Shown here piece by piece: positions 5,384 through 13,284 of a stretch of 18,829 nt of DNA. Where the stretch lies: assembly GCA_038226175.1 (NCBI GenBank), contig JBBRQP010000063.1, positions 1 to 18,829 of the forward strand, given 5' to 3'. The stretch comes from JBBRQP01 sp038226175. GTDB lineage: Bacteria > Cyanobacteriota > Cyanobacteriia > Gloeobacterales > Anthocerotibacteraceae. Position 1 is the stretch's first letter. Every line of letters starts with the position of its first letter. The translations under genes were made by a program, and so were the position numbers. Below the pieces are notes generated by a model. That model saw only the letters and a list, made by a program, of their open reading frames with translations, was not told the origin of the DNA and did no database searches.

Positions 5384-8023
5384 CTACATGTTCATTTGTT
5401 GGATGAGTTTTGCCACGAGGCCCGTCCAACCAGTTTGATGGCTGGCGCCAATACCTGCGCCGTTATCGCCGTGGAAGTATTCATAAAAGAGCACAAGGTC
5501 ACGCCAGTAGGGGTCAGTTTGAAATTTGTTGCTTCCGCCATAGACCGGACGTTGCTTATCTTCATTGCGTGTAAAAATACGGGTGAGGCGTTGAGATAGG
5601 AGTATACTCACATCCCAGAGCGAGAGCCATTTGCCTGAACCGGTGGGACATTCCACTTTAAAATCGTCGCCCCAATAGTGATGAAACTTTTGTAAGGACT
5701 CAATGAGGAGATAATTGACCGGGAACCAGACTGGACCGCGCCAGTTGGAATTACCGCCAAAGAGCACACTACTTGACTCGGCAGGTTCGTAATCTACCCG
5801 GTGTTCATCCCCGTTGACCTTGAAGATATAGGGGTGATCTTTGTGGAAACGCGAGAGGGCGCGGATGCCATAGTCACTTAAAAATTCCTGTTCATCCAAC
5901 ATTCTGCTAAGTATGCGCTGAAGTTTTTCTGGATCACAAATAGCCAGAAGACGACGGGCTTTCATGCCCTCCGTTTCAAAATGCGCCACGGTACGGGAGA
6001 GTTGGGGGCGATTTTTTAGGAACCACTCCAGGCGGGCTTTGAAGCCAGGGAGGATATCTAGGAGGTCAGGGTCTAAAGTCGTGACGGCAAAGAGGGGAAT
6101 GAGACCCACCATCGAACGCACTTTTAACTGAAACTGATCACCATTAGGTAATTGCAGCACATCGTAATAAAAACCATCCTCTTCATCCCACAACTGGGTA
6201 TCCTCACTGCCCACTTTATTCATCGCATCAGCAATGTAAATAAAATGTTCAAAAAATTTGGTGGCAATGTCTTCGTAAACAGGATTTTCACGGGCTAATT
6301 CCAAGGCAATAGTCAACATATCTAAGCAATACATGCCCATCCAACTAGTGCCATCGGCCTGCTCGATGTAGCCTCCGGTGGGGAGTTTAGTGCTGCGGTC
6401 AAAGACCCCAATGTTATCCAATCCTAAAAAACCCCCTTCAAAAACGTTCTTACCTTCGCGGTCTTTGCGGTTGACCCACCAAGTGAAATTAAGTAATAGC
6501 TTTTGGAATACCCGTTCTAAAAAAGTCCGATCTCCTTTGCCAGTGCGCTTTTGCTCCATTTTATAAACTCGCCATGTAGCCCAGGCATGGACAGGGGGAT
6601 TGACATCACTAAAAGCCCATTCGTAGGCCGGGAGTTGGCCGTTGGGGTGCATGTACCATTCGCGGGTGATGATGTCTAGTTGGTGTTTGGCAAATTCGCT
6701 ATCCACCATGGCTAAGGGCAAGGCATGAAACGCTAAATCCCACGCTGCAAACCAAGGGTATTCCCAGGTATCCGGCATGGAGAGAATTTCTTCGGTGGCC
6801 AAATGAGACCATTGGCGGTTACGACCTTGTTTGCGTTCTTGGGATGGTTTAGGACCGATGGTGTCCCCCATTAACCAAGGCTCCACTTCGTAGCTATAGT
6901 ATTGTTTACTCCAGAGCAGGCCTGCTAGAGCCTGTCGGGAAATTGTGCGCTGGTCTGCACTTAAGTCACTAGGCATAATCTCTTGATAAAAATGATCGGC
7001 TTCCTGCTGTCTCAGGTGGAGGATTTCCGTAAAACTTGCACCGAGCGGGTCAGCCAATTCAAGGGTTGACGTGAACCGCAAACGGAGGGTCTGGGTTGCT
7101 CCGGCTGGAATGTCTAACCGATAATACGCGCTTGCTTTAGTACCTACTTGGTCGGGGTTGACGCTCTGCTCCTGAGCGTCAACCACATAGGAGTGGATAC
7201 CATCTTTGACATAAGGTGAAGGATTGGTCGCTTGGAATAGACGGGCGGCATTGGTTTCGTTTTCTGTAAACAATAGTTCTCCTCCGGTTTGACAGAAGAG
7301 CCACTGTTGACCCAGCAGGTGATGCGTGCTCTGCACCACTGCATGACCGTTAGACGAAAGACCTTTTAATTGCGGCTTTTGCGCGTCTTTGTGCCAAGAC
7401 CAAGTGTTGCGAAACCAGAGGGTAGGGAGGACATGGATGTCTGCCGTTTCTGGTCCCCGGTTGGTGATGCTGATATGCATCAAAATATCTTCAGGGTCAG
7501 CCTTGGCATATTCCACCACCACATCGAAATAGCGGTCTTCAGCAAATACCCCAGTGTCCAAGAGTTCAAATTCCGGTTCTTTGCGGGAACGATTACGGTT
7601 TTCCTGCACCAAGCTTTCATAGGGAAAGGCTGCTTGGGGATATTTATAGAGAAACTTCATGTAGGAATGGGTGGGGGTATTATCCAAGTAAAAGTAATAC
7701 TCTTTGACATCCTCGCCGTGATTGCCCTCCGAGCCCGTCAGCCCAAACAAACGCTCTTTAAGAATGCCATCTACGCCATTCCAGAGGGCTAGCCCCAAAC
7801 ATAACTGTTGGCGGTTATCAGAAACCCCCGCCAAACCATCTTCTCCCCAACGATAGGCTCGGGAGCGGGCATGGTCATGGGGAAAATAATCCCAGGCTGT
7901 TCCCTGGCTACTATAGTCCTCGCGCACGGTTCCCCATTGCCGTTCACTGAGGTAAGGCCCCCATTTCTTCCAGGGAGCTTGCTGGGTCTGGATGGCTTCT
8001 AAACGCTGTTGTTCTGGATTCAT
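5384..8023 (-). CDS. MGH1-like / GH63-type glucosidase, 879 aa
   Basis: The protein is a large retained-in-cytoplasm (no signal peptide) glycoside hydrolase of the MGH1-like/GH63 group, with an (alpha/alpha)6 barrel in its second half. Residues about 1-350 form a beta-rich N-terminal domain (AWDYFPHDHARSRAYRWGED near 43-62). The barrel carries family motifs: PWFAAWDLAFH (423-433), AYEWAFSDVNPPVHAW (466-481), YEPAES (745-750) and NWRGPVWFPVNY (760-771). D473 and E749 are my candidates for catalytic acid and base by analogy with GH63 enzymes. The likely start is ATG 8023, 14 bp after the upstream stop; a longer frame to 8176 would overlap the previous gene by 139 bp. Substrate is uncertain: alpha-glucosides, or glucosyl- or mannosylglycerate-type solutes, are possible. 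Confidence 0.88.
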   Translation of the reverse strand: MNPEQQRLEAIQTQQAPWKKWGPYLSERQWGTVREDYSSQGTAWDYFPHDHARSRAYRWGEDGLAGVSDNRQQLCLGLALWNGVDGILKERLFGLTGSEGNHGEDVKEYYFYLDNTPTHSYMKFLYKYPQAAFPYESLVQENRNRSRKEPEFELLDTGVFAEDRYFDVVVEYAKADPEDILMHISITNRGPETADIHVLPTLWFRNTWSWHKDAQKPQLKGLSSNGHAVVQSTHHLLGQQWLFCQTGGELLFTENETNAARLFQATNPSPYVKDGIHSYVVDAQEQSVNPDQVGTKASAYYRLDIPAGATQTLRLRFTSTLELADPLGASFTEILHLRQQEADHFYQEIMPSDLSADQRTISRQALAGLLWSKQYYSYEVEPWLMGDTIGPKPSQERKQGRNRQWSHLATEEILSMPDTWEYPWFAAWDLAFHALPLAMVDSEFAKHQLDIITREWYMHPNGQLPAYEWAFSDVNPPVHAWATWRVYKMEQKRTGKGDRTFLERVFQKLLLNFTWWVNRKDREGKNVFEGGFLGLDNIGVFDRSTKLPTGGYIEQADGTSWMGMYCLDMLTIALELARENPVYEDIATKFFEHFIYIADAMNKVGSEDTQLWDEEDGFYYDVLQLPNGDQFQLKVRSMVGLIPLFAVTTLDPDLLDILPGFKARLEWFLKNRPQLSRTVAHFETEGMKARRLLAICDPEKLQRILSRMLDEQEFLSDYGIRALSRFHKDHPYIFKVNGDEHRVDYEPAESSSVLFGGNSNWRGPVWFPVNYLLIESLQKFHHYWGDDFKVECPTGSGKWLSLWDVSILLSQRLTRIFTRNEDKQRPVYGGSNKFQTDPYWRDLVLFYEYFHGDNGAGIGASHQTGWTGLVAKLIQQMNM

Positions 8024-8037
8024 GGGGTAGGGTGCTT

Positions 8038-8862
8038 TTAGACGACGGCGAGGAGATGTTCGGAAGCGCTCACGGCAGACTGGATAAAGTCCTGCACTTG
8101 TTGCAGTTGTTCGGCTGCTGTAGGACTGAGTTGGGAGGCTTTCAGTACCGCTCCCACCCATCCGACAATATGCCAAGACCCTGCTCCCGCTAGCGCTGGA
8201 AAGGGTGGGCTGGGGTAAGGATAAAGGGTGATGTACCAGTAGGGTTCGGGGTAGCCACTGTCTCCCGTTGACAGGCCAATGCCGATGGTTTTACCCTCTG
8301 GAAAGCTAAGGAGCGTGGCCATATCAAAATTATGAGGCCAGATAGAGCAGGGGGAAGCAATGGATCGGCTCTGAACCAGAGATTGTAAGAGTGGGAGGGA
8401 ATTGTTAAAGTACGCCATCAGCTCCATCCGCAAGGATTCCGGTGTAACGGGGAAGGGCTCTCCCTGGGTAAGAGGGTGATTCTGGAGTGCTGGAGGGTAT
8501 TCACCCAGGGTCAGGCGCGGTTCAAATACGCCGCAATGGGCGAGTTGTTGCTGAAGCCAGGTCAGAGCCGCATTGAGGGTCTGACCAGTTAAGGGGAGTT
8601 CGGCTAGCGGTTTCCCCTCCCCATTGAGGAGCAAAAGGGTGAAGCTTAGCGGATCAAGGGCAGCTCGTAATGGTGTGGGCGCAGGAATTAAAATACCCAT
8701 CAGTCGCCCCTCCTCCCACAATAAGCTGGTATAGCTGTCATCGGTTTGAGGTTGCGCGAGGGAAAAGCCGACGGCACTCACTAATTGCACGGCTGCTTGT
8801 AGGGGTAAACGTACGGTCGTTAGTTCCTGAGCTTGAGCGGGGTCAAGAGTTAGCCAGTTCAT
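8038..8862 (-). CDS. Uncharacterised 274-aa protein between GMC oxidoreductase and glucosidase
   Basis: The ATG at 8862 overlaps the stop of the upstream GMC gene (ATGA), so the two are translationally coupled. I do not recognise a named family. The protein is soluble, with no signal peptide or membrane segment. The C-terminal half looks enzyme-like, with conserved-looking aromatic and acidic clusters: WPHNFDMATL (175-184), TGDSGYPEPYWYITLYPYP (199-217) and GSWHIVGWVGAVL (228-240). H177, D180, D201, E206 and H231 could form a metal or catalytic site. The N-terminal half is Leu/Gln-rich with a Pro-rich stretch near 60-70. Its fixed place in an operon with sugar enzymes suggests a role on the same substrate, which is inference only. 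Confidence 0.8.
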   Translation of the reverse strand: MNWLTLDPAQAQELTTVRLPLQAAVQLVSAVGFSLAQPQTDDSYTSLLWEEGRLMGILIPAPTPLRAALDPLSFTLLLLNGEGKPLAELPLTGQTLNAALTWLQQQLAHCGVFEPRLTLGEYPPALQNHPLTQGEPFPVTPESLRMELMAYFNNSLPLLQSLVQSRSIASPCSIWPHNFDMATLLSFPEGKTIGIGLSTGDSGYPEPYWYITLYPYPSPPFPALAGAGSWHIVGWVGAVLKASQLSPTAAEQLQQVQDFIQSAVSASEHLLAVV

Positions 8863-10418
8863 AATTGCTCCAAAAGGTGGTCGCCAACCCGTAGTGCATT
8901 GGCAATGATGGTCAAGGTGGGATTGACCGCAGCACTGGACGGGAAGAAACTGCCATCTACGACATAGAGGTTATCCAGATCATGGGTTCGGCAATTCAGG
9001 TTGAGTACCGAAGTGGAGGGGTCTTCGCCAAAACGACAGGTGCCGCACTGATGACCCACTGCTTGGAGGGGGATTAGGGTGCGCGGATAGATGCCAAAGG
9101 GCAGCAGGTGCTCCAATTTATCCACGCCTTTGAGGATATTCACCCACAGTTTAAATAAATGGTCACGGGCTTTTACATTGTTAGGGGTATAGTCCACTTG
9201 GAGTCTGTCCCCGGCCCAGTGAACCCGGTTGGCAGGATCAGGCAGGTCTTCGGTTTGCAGCCACCAGCCGACACTATGTTGGGAAATTTCTTCTAGGGCA
9301 AAACCGGGGGCCAGTTTCGCCAAAGGAGCCAAAAGGGCTGGGGCTTCGGCGGGGATCATATCCTTAAGGACGTTTCCGGTATTTTGGATCAGACCCAGAG
9401 GATAGGGAAAGTCTGGGGCTCCCCAATAGAAATCACTGATGCCAATGGTTTTCTGGAAGACTGAGGGATTGGGAGTGGTGGTCAAGGCTACTAAGGCCAC
9501 CGTTAGGTGTTTCATGAAATTGCGACCCACTTGGTCTGAGCTATTGGCAAGCCCTCGAGGATGCTGGTCATTGGCGGAGCGCAGCAGGAGCGCCGCCGAA
9601 TTAATTGCGCCACAGGCCACCACTACGATGTGAGCGGTGTAGATGACTACACCCCCAGCCTCAGCTACTTCCACACCGGTGATTTCCCGACCCGAAGGAC
9701 TGGTGATTAAGCGCAGCACATGAGCTTCAGTTTTAAGGGTGATGTTGCCATCTTGGAGGGCAAGGCGGACTCCGACTATCTCTGAATCGGCTTTGGCCTG
9801 AACCAGACAGGGAAAGCCATCACAGGTATCACAACGAATACAACTGCTTAAAGTCCGATCCACTTCATTGAGCTTCAACCCTAACGGCAGATGAAAAGGC
9901 TGAAGTCCTTGCTGTCTTAGGCTCTCGGCAATCTGAGCCATCCTCGGTTCGTGGGTCACCGCCGGATAGGGAAAGGGTGTGTTGGCGGGAGGTTCGGTGC
10001 TGTCCTCTCCCCGCGTTCCGTGAACGTGGTAGAGCTGTTCAGCGGCATCGTAATAGGGGGCAAAGTCTCGATATTTGAGGGGCCATTCTGGAGAAAACCC
10101 ATCCACATGGGTTACCTGTTCAAAATCCCGTTCGCGCAACCGAAAGAGAGCCGAGCCGTAGACTTTAGTATTGCCACCCACCCAATAGCCAGTGGCGGGT
10201 CGGAAAGGTTGCCCCTCCTTATCCTGCCAGGTTTCCATGGTGTGATAACGCTCGTTTTGGTAGACCGCTTTAGCATCCCAGTTGGCTTTCTCGCGAGGCA
10301 GGTACGATCCACGCTCCAAGATTAAGATGTGCAGTCCTCGGTGGGCCAAATGATGGGCAAGGGTGCCGCCGCCCGCCCCGGTGCCAATAATGATCACGTC
10401 ATAGCGTTCTGGTGTCAT
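8859..10418 (-). CDS. GMC-family FAD-dependent oxidoreductase (paralogue 1), 519 aa
   Basis: The N-terminus has the FAD-binding Rossmann motif GTGAGGGTLAHHLA (12-25) with the acidic residue E35 in LILERG. A GMC substrate-side motif, GGNTKVYGSALFRLRERD (81-98), follows. A Cys cluster C193-x2-C196-x2-C199-x4-C204 lies mid-protein. The C-terminal GMC domain holds GHQCGTCRFG with the catalytic-type H456, and NPTLTI with N499. GMC enzymes oxidise alcohols, sugars or polyols. There is no signal peptide or Tat motif, so it should act in the cytoplasm. The start is supported by GGAGA 8 nt upstream. It heads a three-gene minus-strand operon and is an inverted paralogue of the gene at 11727-13274. The substrate is unknown. 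Confidence 0.93.
   Translation of the reverse strand: MTPERYDVIIIGTGAGGGTLAHHLAHRGLHILILERGSYLPREKANWDAKAVYQNERYHTMETWQDKEGQPFRPATGYWVGGNTKVYGSALFRLRERDFEQVTHVDGFSPEWPLKYRDFAPYYDAAEQLYHVHGTRGEDSTEPPANTPFPYPAVTHEPRMAQIAESLRQQGLQPFHLPLGLKLNEVDRTLSSCIRCDTCDGFPCLVQAKADSEIVGVRLALQDGNITLKTEAHVLRLITSPSGREITGVEVAEAGGVVIYTAHIVVVACGAINSAALLLRSANDQHPRGLANSSDQVGRNFMKHLTVALVALTTTPNPSVFQKTIGISDFYWGAPDFPYPLGLIQNTGNVLKDMIPAEAPALLAPLAKLAPGFALEEISQHSVGWWLQTEDLPDPANRVHWAGDRLQVDYTPNNVKARDHLFKLWVNILKGVDKLEHLLPFGIYPRTLIPLQAVGHQCGTCRFGEDPSTSVLNLNCRTHDLDNLYVVDGSFFPSSAAVNPTLTIIANALRVGDHLLEQL
10064..10153 (-). repeat. 90-bp block identical (inverted) to 11992-12081
   Basis: The reverse complement of this block matches the second GMC gene at every one of 90 positions, covering the codons for the LRERDFEQVTHVDGFSPEWP segment. 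Flanking bases differ at once on both sides. Shorter exact matches of 38 bp and 37 bp occur elsewhere in the pair. As the copies are in opposite orientation, they form a long inverted repeat about 1.8 kb apart. Confidence 0.95.
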
Positions 10419-10437
10419 CAGGTCTCCATATAGGGCT

Positions 10438-10456
10438 ATGTCCCATAGGAGGACAT
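10438..10456. promoter_or_regulatory. Inverted repeat ATGTCC-N7-GGACAT, candidate operator for the divergent cluster
   Basis: Perfect 6-bp half-sites are separated by 7 bp, 20 bp upstream of the first GMC start, in the region between the two divergent operons. The geometry suits a dimeric helix-turn-helix repressor or activator. On the minus strand it falls in the 5' leader or core promoter of the GMC-glucosidase operon. No regulator gene lies in the cluster, and no second copy was noticed near the SDR gene. Confidence 0.3.
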
Positions 10457-10588
10457 GCGCTAGCCAACTATATTACGTAGCACTATTCCTTTTAGACGGA
10501 GTTTAGCCCAGCTTTACCTAAATTAAAAAATTGCAACATCTAGGTAGTCGCTAATGTTCGTATACTTTCCAGAAGTACAGGAGCTTAC

Positions 10589-10854
10589 ATGGCAAGCTAC
10601 ACCGTTACCCTCATTACCCCAAGCGCTACTAAGACTATCCAGTGCCTCGATGACGAATACATCCTACAAATCTCTGAGCAGAACAAGTGTCGGACGAGCC
10701 TTTGCGGCACCTAGAGCGGAAAACTAGTCTAGGGCGTCAATCAGGATGACCAATCTATTCTGGAGGATGACCAGATTGCTGCGGGGTATGTGCAAATTTG
10801 CGTGGGCTTGTCATCTCCGATTGCACCATCAAGACCCATAAGCCTGCTCTTTAA
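10589..10854 (+). pseudogene. petF-like: Degraded plant-type [2Fe-2S] ferredoxin gene
   Basis: The start is intact: AGGAG (10579-10583), then MASYTVTLITPSATKTIQ and DDEYIL, typical of cyanobacterial photosynthetic-type ferredoxin. About seven residues that normally precede the first cluster Cys are missing. Cys34 and Cys39 follow, but the third ligand position is a TAG codon (10712-10714). A second TAG lies at 10727-10729, where GKLV is normally followed by Ser. The rest is clearly homologous (DDQSILEDDQIAAGYVQICV), then a frameshift near 10805-10812 leads into SDCTIKTHKPAL and a stop at 10852-10854. The product would be a non-functional peptide. It sits between the divergent GMC and SDR operons; a functional ancestor could have served as electron carrier there, but that is speculation. 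Confidence 0.88.
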
Positions 10855-10895
10855 GTTCTTGCTTTGATGATTTATCTAAACTACTGGAGGATGTG

Positions 10896-11708
10896 ATGGG
10901 TACCATGCAGCGATTAAAGAATCAAGTGGCCGTGGTGACTGGAGCCAGTTCTGGGATTGGGGCAGGTGTCGCCCGTGCCCTCGCCCAAGAAGGTGCCCAG
11001 GTTGTCGTTAACTATGCAGGACACGCTGAAGCTGCCGAGCAGGTCGTGCAGGAAATTCTCACGGCAGGAGGTGATGCCTTTGCTATCAAAGCCGATGTGA
11101 GCCAAGAAGACCAAGTGCAAGCGATGTTTGCCCAAACCATTCAGACCTACGGCACGGTGGATATTTTAGTGAATAATGCTGGCTTGCAAAAAGATGCACC
11201 CTTCCAAGATATGACGCTAGCCCAGTGGAATGCGGTGCTGGGCGTGAATCTCACGGGACAATTTCTCTGTGCTCGTGAAGCCGTCAAAGAATTTATCCGC
11301 CGCGGGATCGTCCCTGAGCGCTCTCCCCGCACCAGAGGCAAAATTATCTGCATGAGTTCCGTGCATGAAGTCATTCCCTGGGCAGGGCACGCCAACTATG
11401 CTGCCTCCAAAGGTGGCGTGATGCTGTTGATGAAAACCATGGCTCAGGAATTGGCTCCTTTAAAAATTCGGGTCAATAGCATTGCTCCTGGTGCTATTAA
11501 AACCCCGATTAACGCCGCAGCCTGGGCTACTCCTGAAGCTGAGGCTAACTTGCTGAAGCTAATCCCCTACAAACGAGTAGGGGTGGTGGAAGATATTGGA
11601 GCCGCCGCAGTTTGGTTAGCCTCCGATGAATCCGACTATGTGCACGGCATCTCCCTCTTTGTAGATGGCGGGATGACCCTTTATCCCGGCTTTGACATGG
11701 GCGGCTAG
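10896..11708 (+). CDS. Glucose 1-dehydrogenase-like short-chain dehydrogenase (SDR), 270 aa
   Basis: This is a classical SDR: NAD(P)-binding TGASSGIG (15-22), the NNAG motif (93-96) and the catalytic set S155, Y168 and K172 in MSSVHE and YAASKGG. The segments MSSVHEVIPW, PGAIKTPINA and the C-terminal GISLFVDGGMTLYPGF closely follow Bacillus-type glucose 1-dehydrogenases, which oxidise D-glucose to gluconolactone. An extra loop of about eight residues (VPERSPRTRG) lies before the catalytic Ser. ATG 10896 is chosen because GGAGG (10886-10890) is 5 nt upstream; GTG 10893 and ATG 10905 are alternatives. It is first in the plus-strand operon, 18 bp before the second GMC gene. Aldose specificity is inferred from the motifs and the gluconolactonase in the cluster. 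Confidence 0.9.
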   Translation: MGTMQRLKNQVAVVTGASSGIGAGVARALAQEGAQVVVNYAGHAEAAEQVVQEILTAGGDAFAIKADVSQEDQVQAMFAQTIQTYGTVDILVNNAGLQKDAPFQDMTLAQWNAVLGVNLTGQFLCAREAVKEFIRRGIVPERSPRTRGKIICMSSVHEVIPWAGHANYAASKGGVMLLMKTMAQELAPLKIRVNSIAPGAIKTPINAAAWATPEAEANLLKLIPYKRVGVVEDIGAAAVWLASDESDYVHGISLFVDGGMTLYPGFDMGG

Positions 11709-11726
11709 GTCTCACTAGGAGTAAAC

Positions 11727-13274
11727 ATGTCCACAGAACACTACGACATCATTATTGTTGGTACCGGAGCCGGAGGTGGCACCCTCGCCCAGAAACTTGC
11801 TCCTAGCGGTAAACGCATCTTGATCCTAGAACGCGGGGACTTTTTACCTCGTGAAAAGGCCAACTGGGACACCACGGAAGTATTTGTCAAGGAGCGTTAC
11901 CACAATCCTGAAACCTGGTATACCCCAGAGGGCCAGGAATTGCGCCCTGGCATGACCTATGCTGTGGGTGGTAACACGAAAATTTACGGTGCGGCTCTCT
12001 TTCGGTTGCGCGAACGGGATTTTGAACAGGTAACCCATGTGGATGGGTTTTCTCCAGAATGGCCCCTCAAATATCGAGACTGGGAACCATACTATACGCA
12101 AGCCGAGCAGCTTTACCAGGTACACGGTCAAGGCGGAATAGACCCCACTGAACCCTATCGCAGCCAGGATTATCCCTTTGTCGCGGTAAAACACGAGCCG
12201 CGCATTCAGGAAGTCCACGATGCTTTGGTAAATCGGGGTTTGCATCCCTACTACACCCCATTGGGGATTAACTTGAACGAGGCTCAGCGTTTCCTAAGTA
12301 AGTGTATCCGTTGCAATACCTGTGACGGTTATCCCTGCTTAGTCCAGGCCAAGGCAGATGGCGAGGTACTGGGAGTTTTACCTGCTTTGAACCATAGCAA
12401 TGTCACCCTGCTCACTGAAGCTCAAGTCACCCGACTGCTCACCAGTCCTTCGGGGCGAGAAGTCACCGGTGTAGAAGTGGAATGCGAGGGTCTGCGGCAA
12501 GTCTTTCAGGGAGATATTGTCGTACTAGCCTGTGGCGCGATTAATTCAGCGGTGATCCTGTTGCGTTCTGCCAATGACCAACATCCGAATGGCTTAGCGA
12601 ATAGCTCAGACCAAGTGGGTCGCAATTTCATGAAACATCAGTTGGGGTCTATCCTCGGCGTAACTAAAAAGTCCAACCTAACCGTGTTCCAGAAAACCAT
12701 GGCCCTCAATGATTTTTATTGGGGTGAGCCAGGGTTTGACTATCCCATGGGCAATATCCAACTCCTGGGCAAGTTTAATAAGGACATAGTTGGGGCTGAT
12801 TCCGATGTCTTTGCGCCCCTGAGTGCCGAGTATGCCGCCACGCACTCGGTGGATTGGTGGCTTACCAGCGAAGACCTACCTGACCCTAAGAACCGCATTC
12901 GGGTAGAAGGGGAGCGGATTATCCTTGATTACACCCCCAACAACACCGCCGCCTATGACCGGTTGCTTGAACGTTGGACAGAAATCCTCAAGTCTATTGA
13001 CTGTGGCGAACGGATTTTGCCCTGCACTAGCTATTTCCGCTCTAAGTTACCCGTTCAGGGGGTAGGTCATCAGTGCGGCACCTGCCGTTTTGGTGAAGAC
13101 CCCTGCACTTCGGTACTCAACCTGAATTGCCGAACCCATGATGTGAATAACCTCTATGTTGTAGATGGCAGTTTCTTCCCGTCCAGTGGTGCGGTCAATC
13201 CCACCTTGACCATCATTGCCAACGCCTTACGGGTAGGAGACCATTTGCTAGAACGCTTGGGTGCAACTCCTTAA
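11727..13274 (+). CDS. GMC-family FAD-dependent oxidoreductase (paralogue 2), 515 aa
   Basis: It has the same architecture as the minus-strand paralogue: FAD motif GTGAGGGTLAQKLA (12-25), GGNTKIYGAALFRLRERD (81-98), Cys cluster C193, C196, C199 and C204, and C-terminal GHQCGTCRFG (H448) and NPTLTI (N491). Differences concentrate between about residues 300 and 430, the substrate-side region, which suggests different substrates or division of labour. AGGAG (11717-11721) lies 5 nt before the ATG. It has no signal peptide. It follows the SDR gene closely and precedes the MIP gene by 10 bp, so it is co-transcribed. The paralogous pair probably arose by inverted duplication, with later gene conversion (see the 90-bp identical block). 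It likely oxidises a sugar, polyol or sugar derivative. Confidence 0.93.
   Translation: MSTEHYDIIIVGTGAGGGTLAQKLAPSGKRILILERGDFLPREKANWDTTEVFVKERYHNPETWYTPEGQELRPGMTYAVGGNTKIYGAALFRLRERDFEQVTHVDGFSPEWPLKYRDWEPYYTQAEQLYQVHGQGGIDPTEPYRSQDYPFVAVKHEPRIQEVHDALVNRGLHPYYTPLGINLNEAQRFLSKCIRCNTCDGYPCLVQAKADGEVLGVLPALNHSNVTLLTEAQVTRLLTSPSGREVTGVEVECEGLRQVFQGDIVVLACGAINSAVILLRSANDQHPNGLANSSDQVGRNFMKHQLGSILGVTKKSNLTVFQKTMALNDFYWGEPGFDYPMGNIQLLGKFNKDIVGADSDVFAPLSAEYAATHSVDWWLTSEDLPDPKNRIRVEGERIILDYTPNNTAAYDRLLERWTEILKSIDCGERILPCTSYFRSKLPVQGVGHQCGTCRFGEDPCTSVLNLNCRTHDVNNLYVVDGSFFPSSGAVNPTLTIIANALRVGDHLLERLGATP
11992..12081 (+). repeat. 90-bp block identical (inverted) to 10064-10153
   Basis: This is the partner of the identical block in the first GMC gene. 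Identity includes all silent codon positions, while adjacent codons differ, which is the pattern left by recent gene conversion. Confidence 0.95.
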
Positions 13275-13284
13275 GGAGCAGGAT

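Noticed and set aside
7370..7792. 140-codon frame antisense to the glucosidase
   Set aside because: The glucosidase frame on the other strand is clearly the conserved coding sequence; this is an overlap artefact.
8024..8176. N-terminal extension of the glucosidase by 51 codons
   Set aside because: It would overlap the preceding gene by 139 bp and its residues are Ser/Thr/Arg-rich without family character; ATG 8023 lies just past the upstream stop.
10712..10729. Read-through or recoding of the two TAG codons in the ferredoxin gene
   Set aside because: A deletion before the cluster and a later frameshift also disrupt the gene, and neighbouring genes use TAG as a normal stop (SDR gene at 11706-11708).
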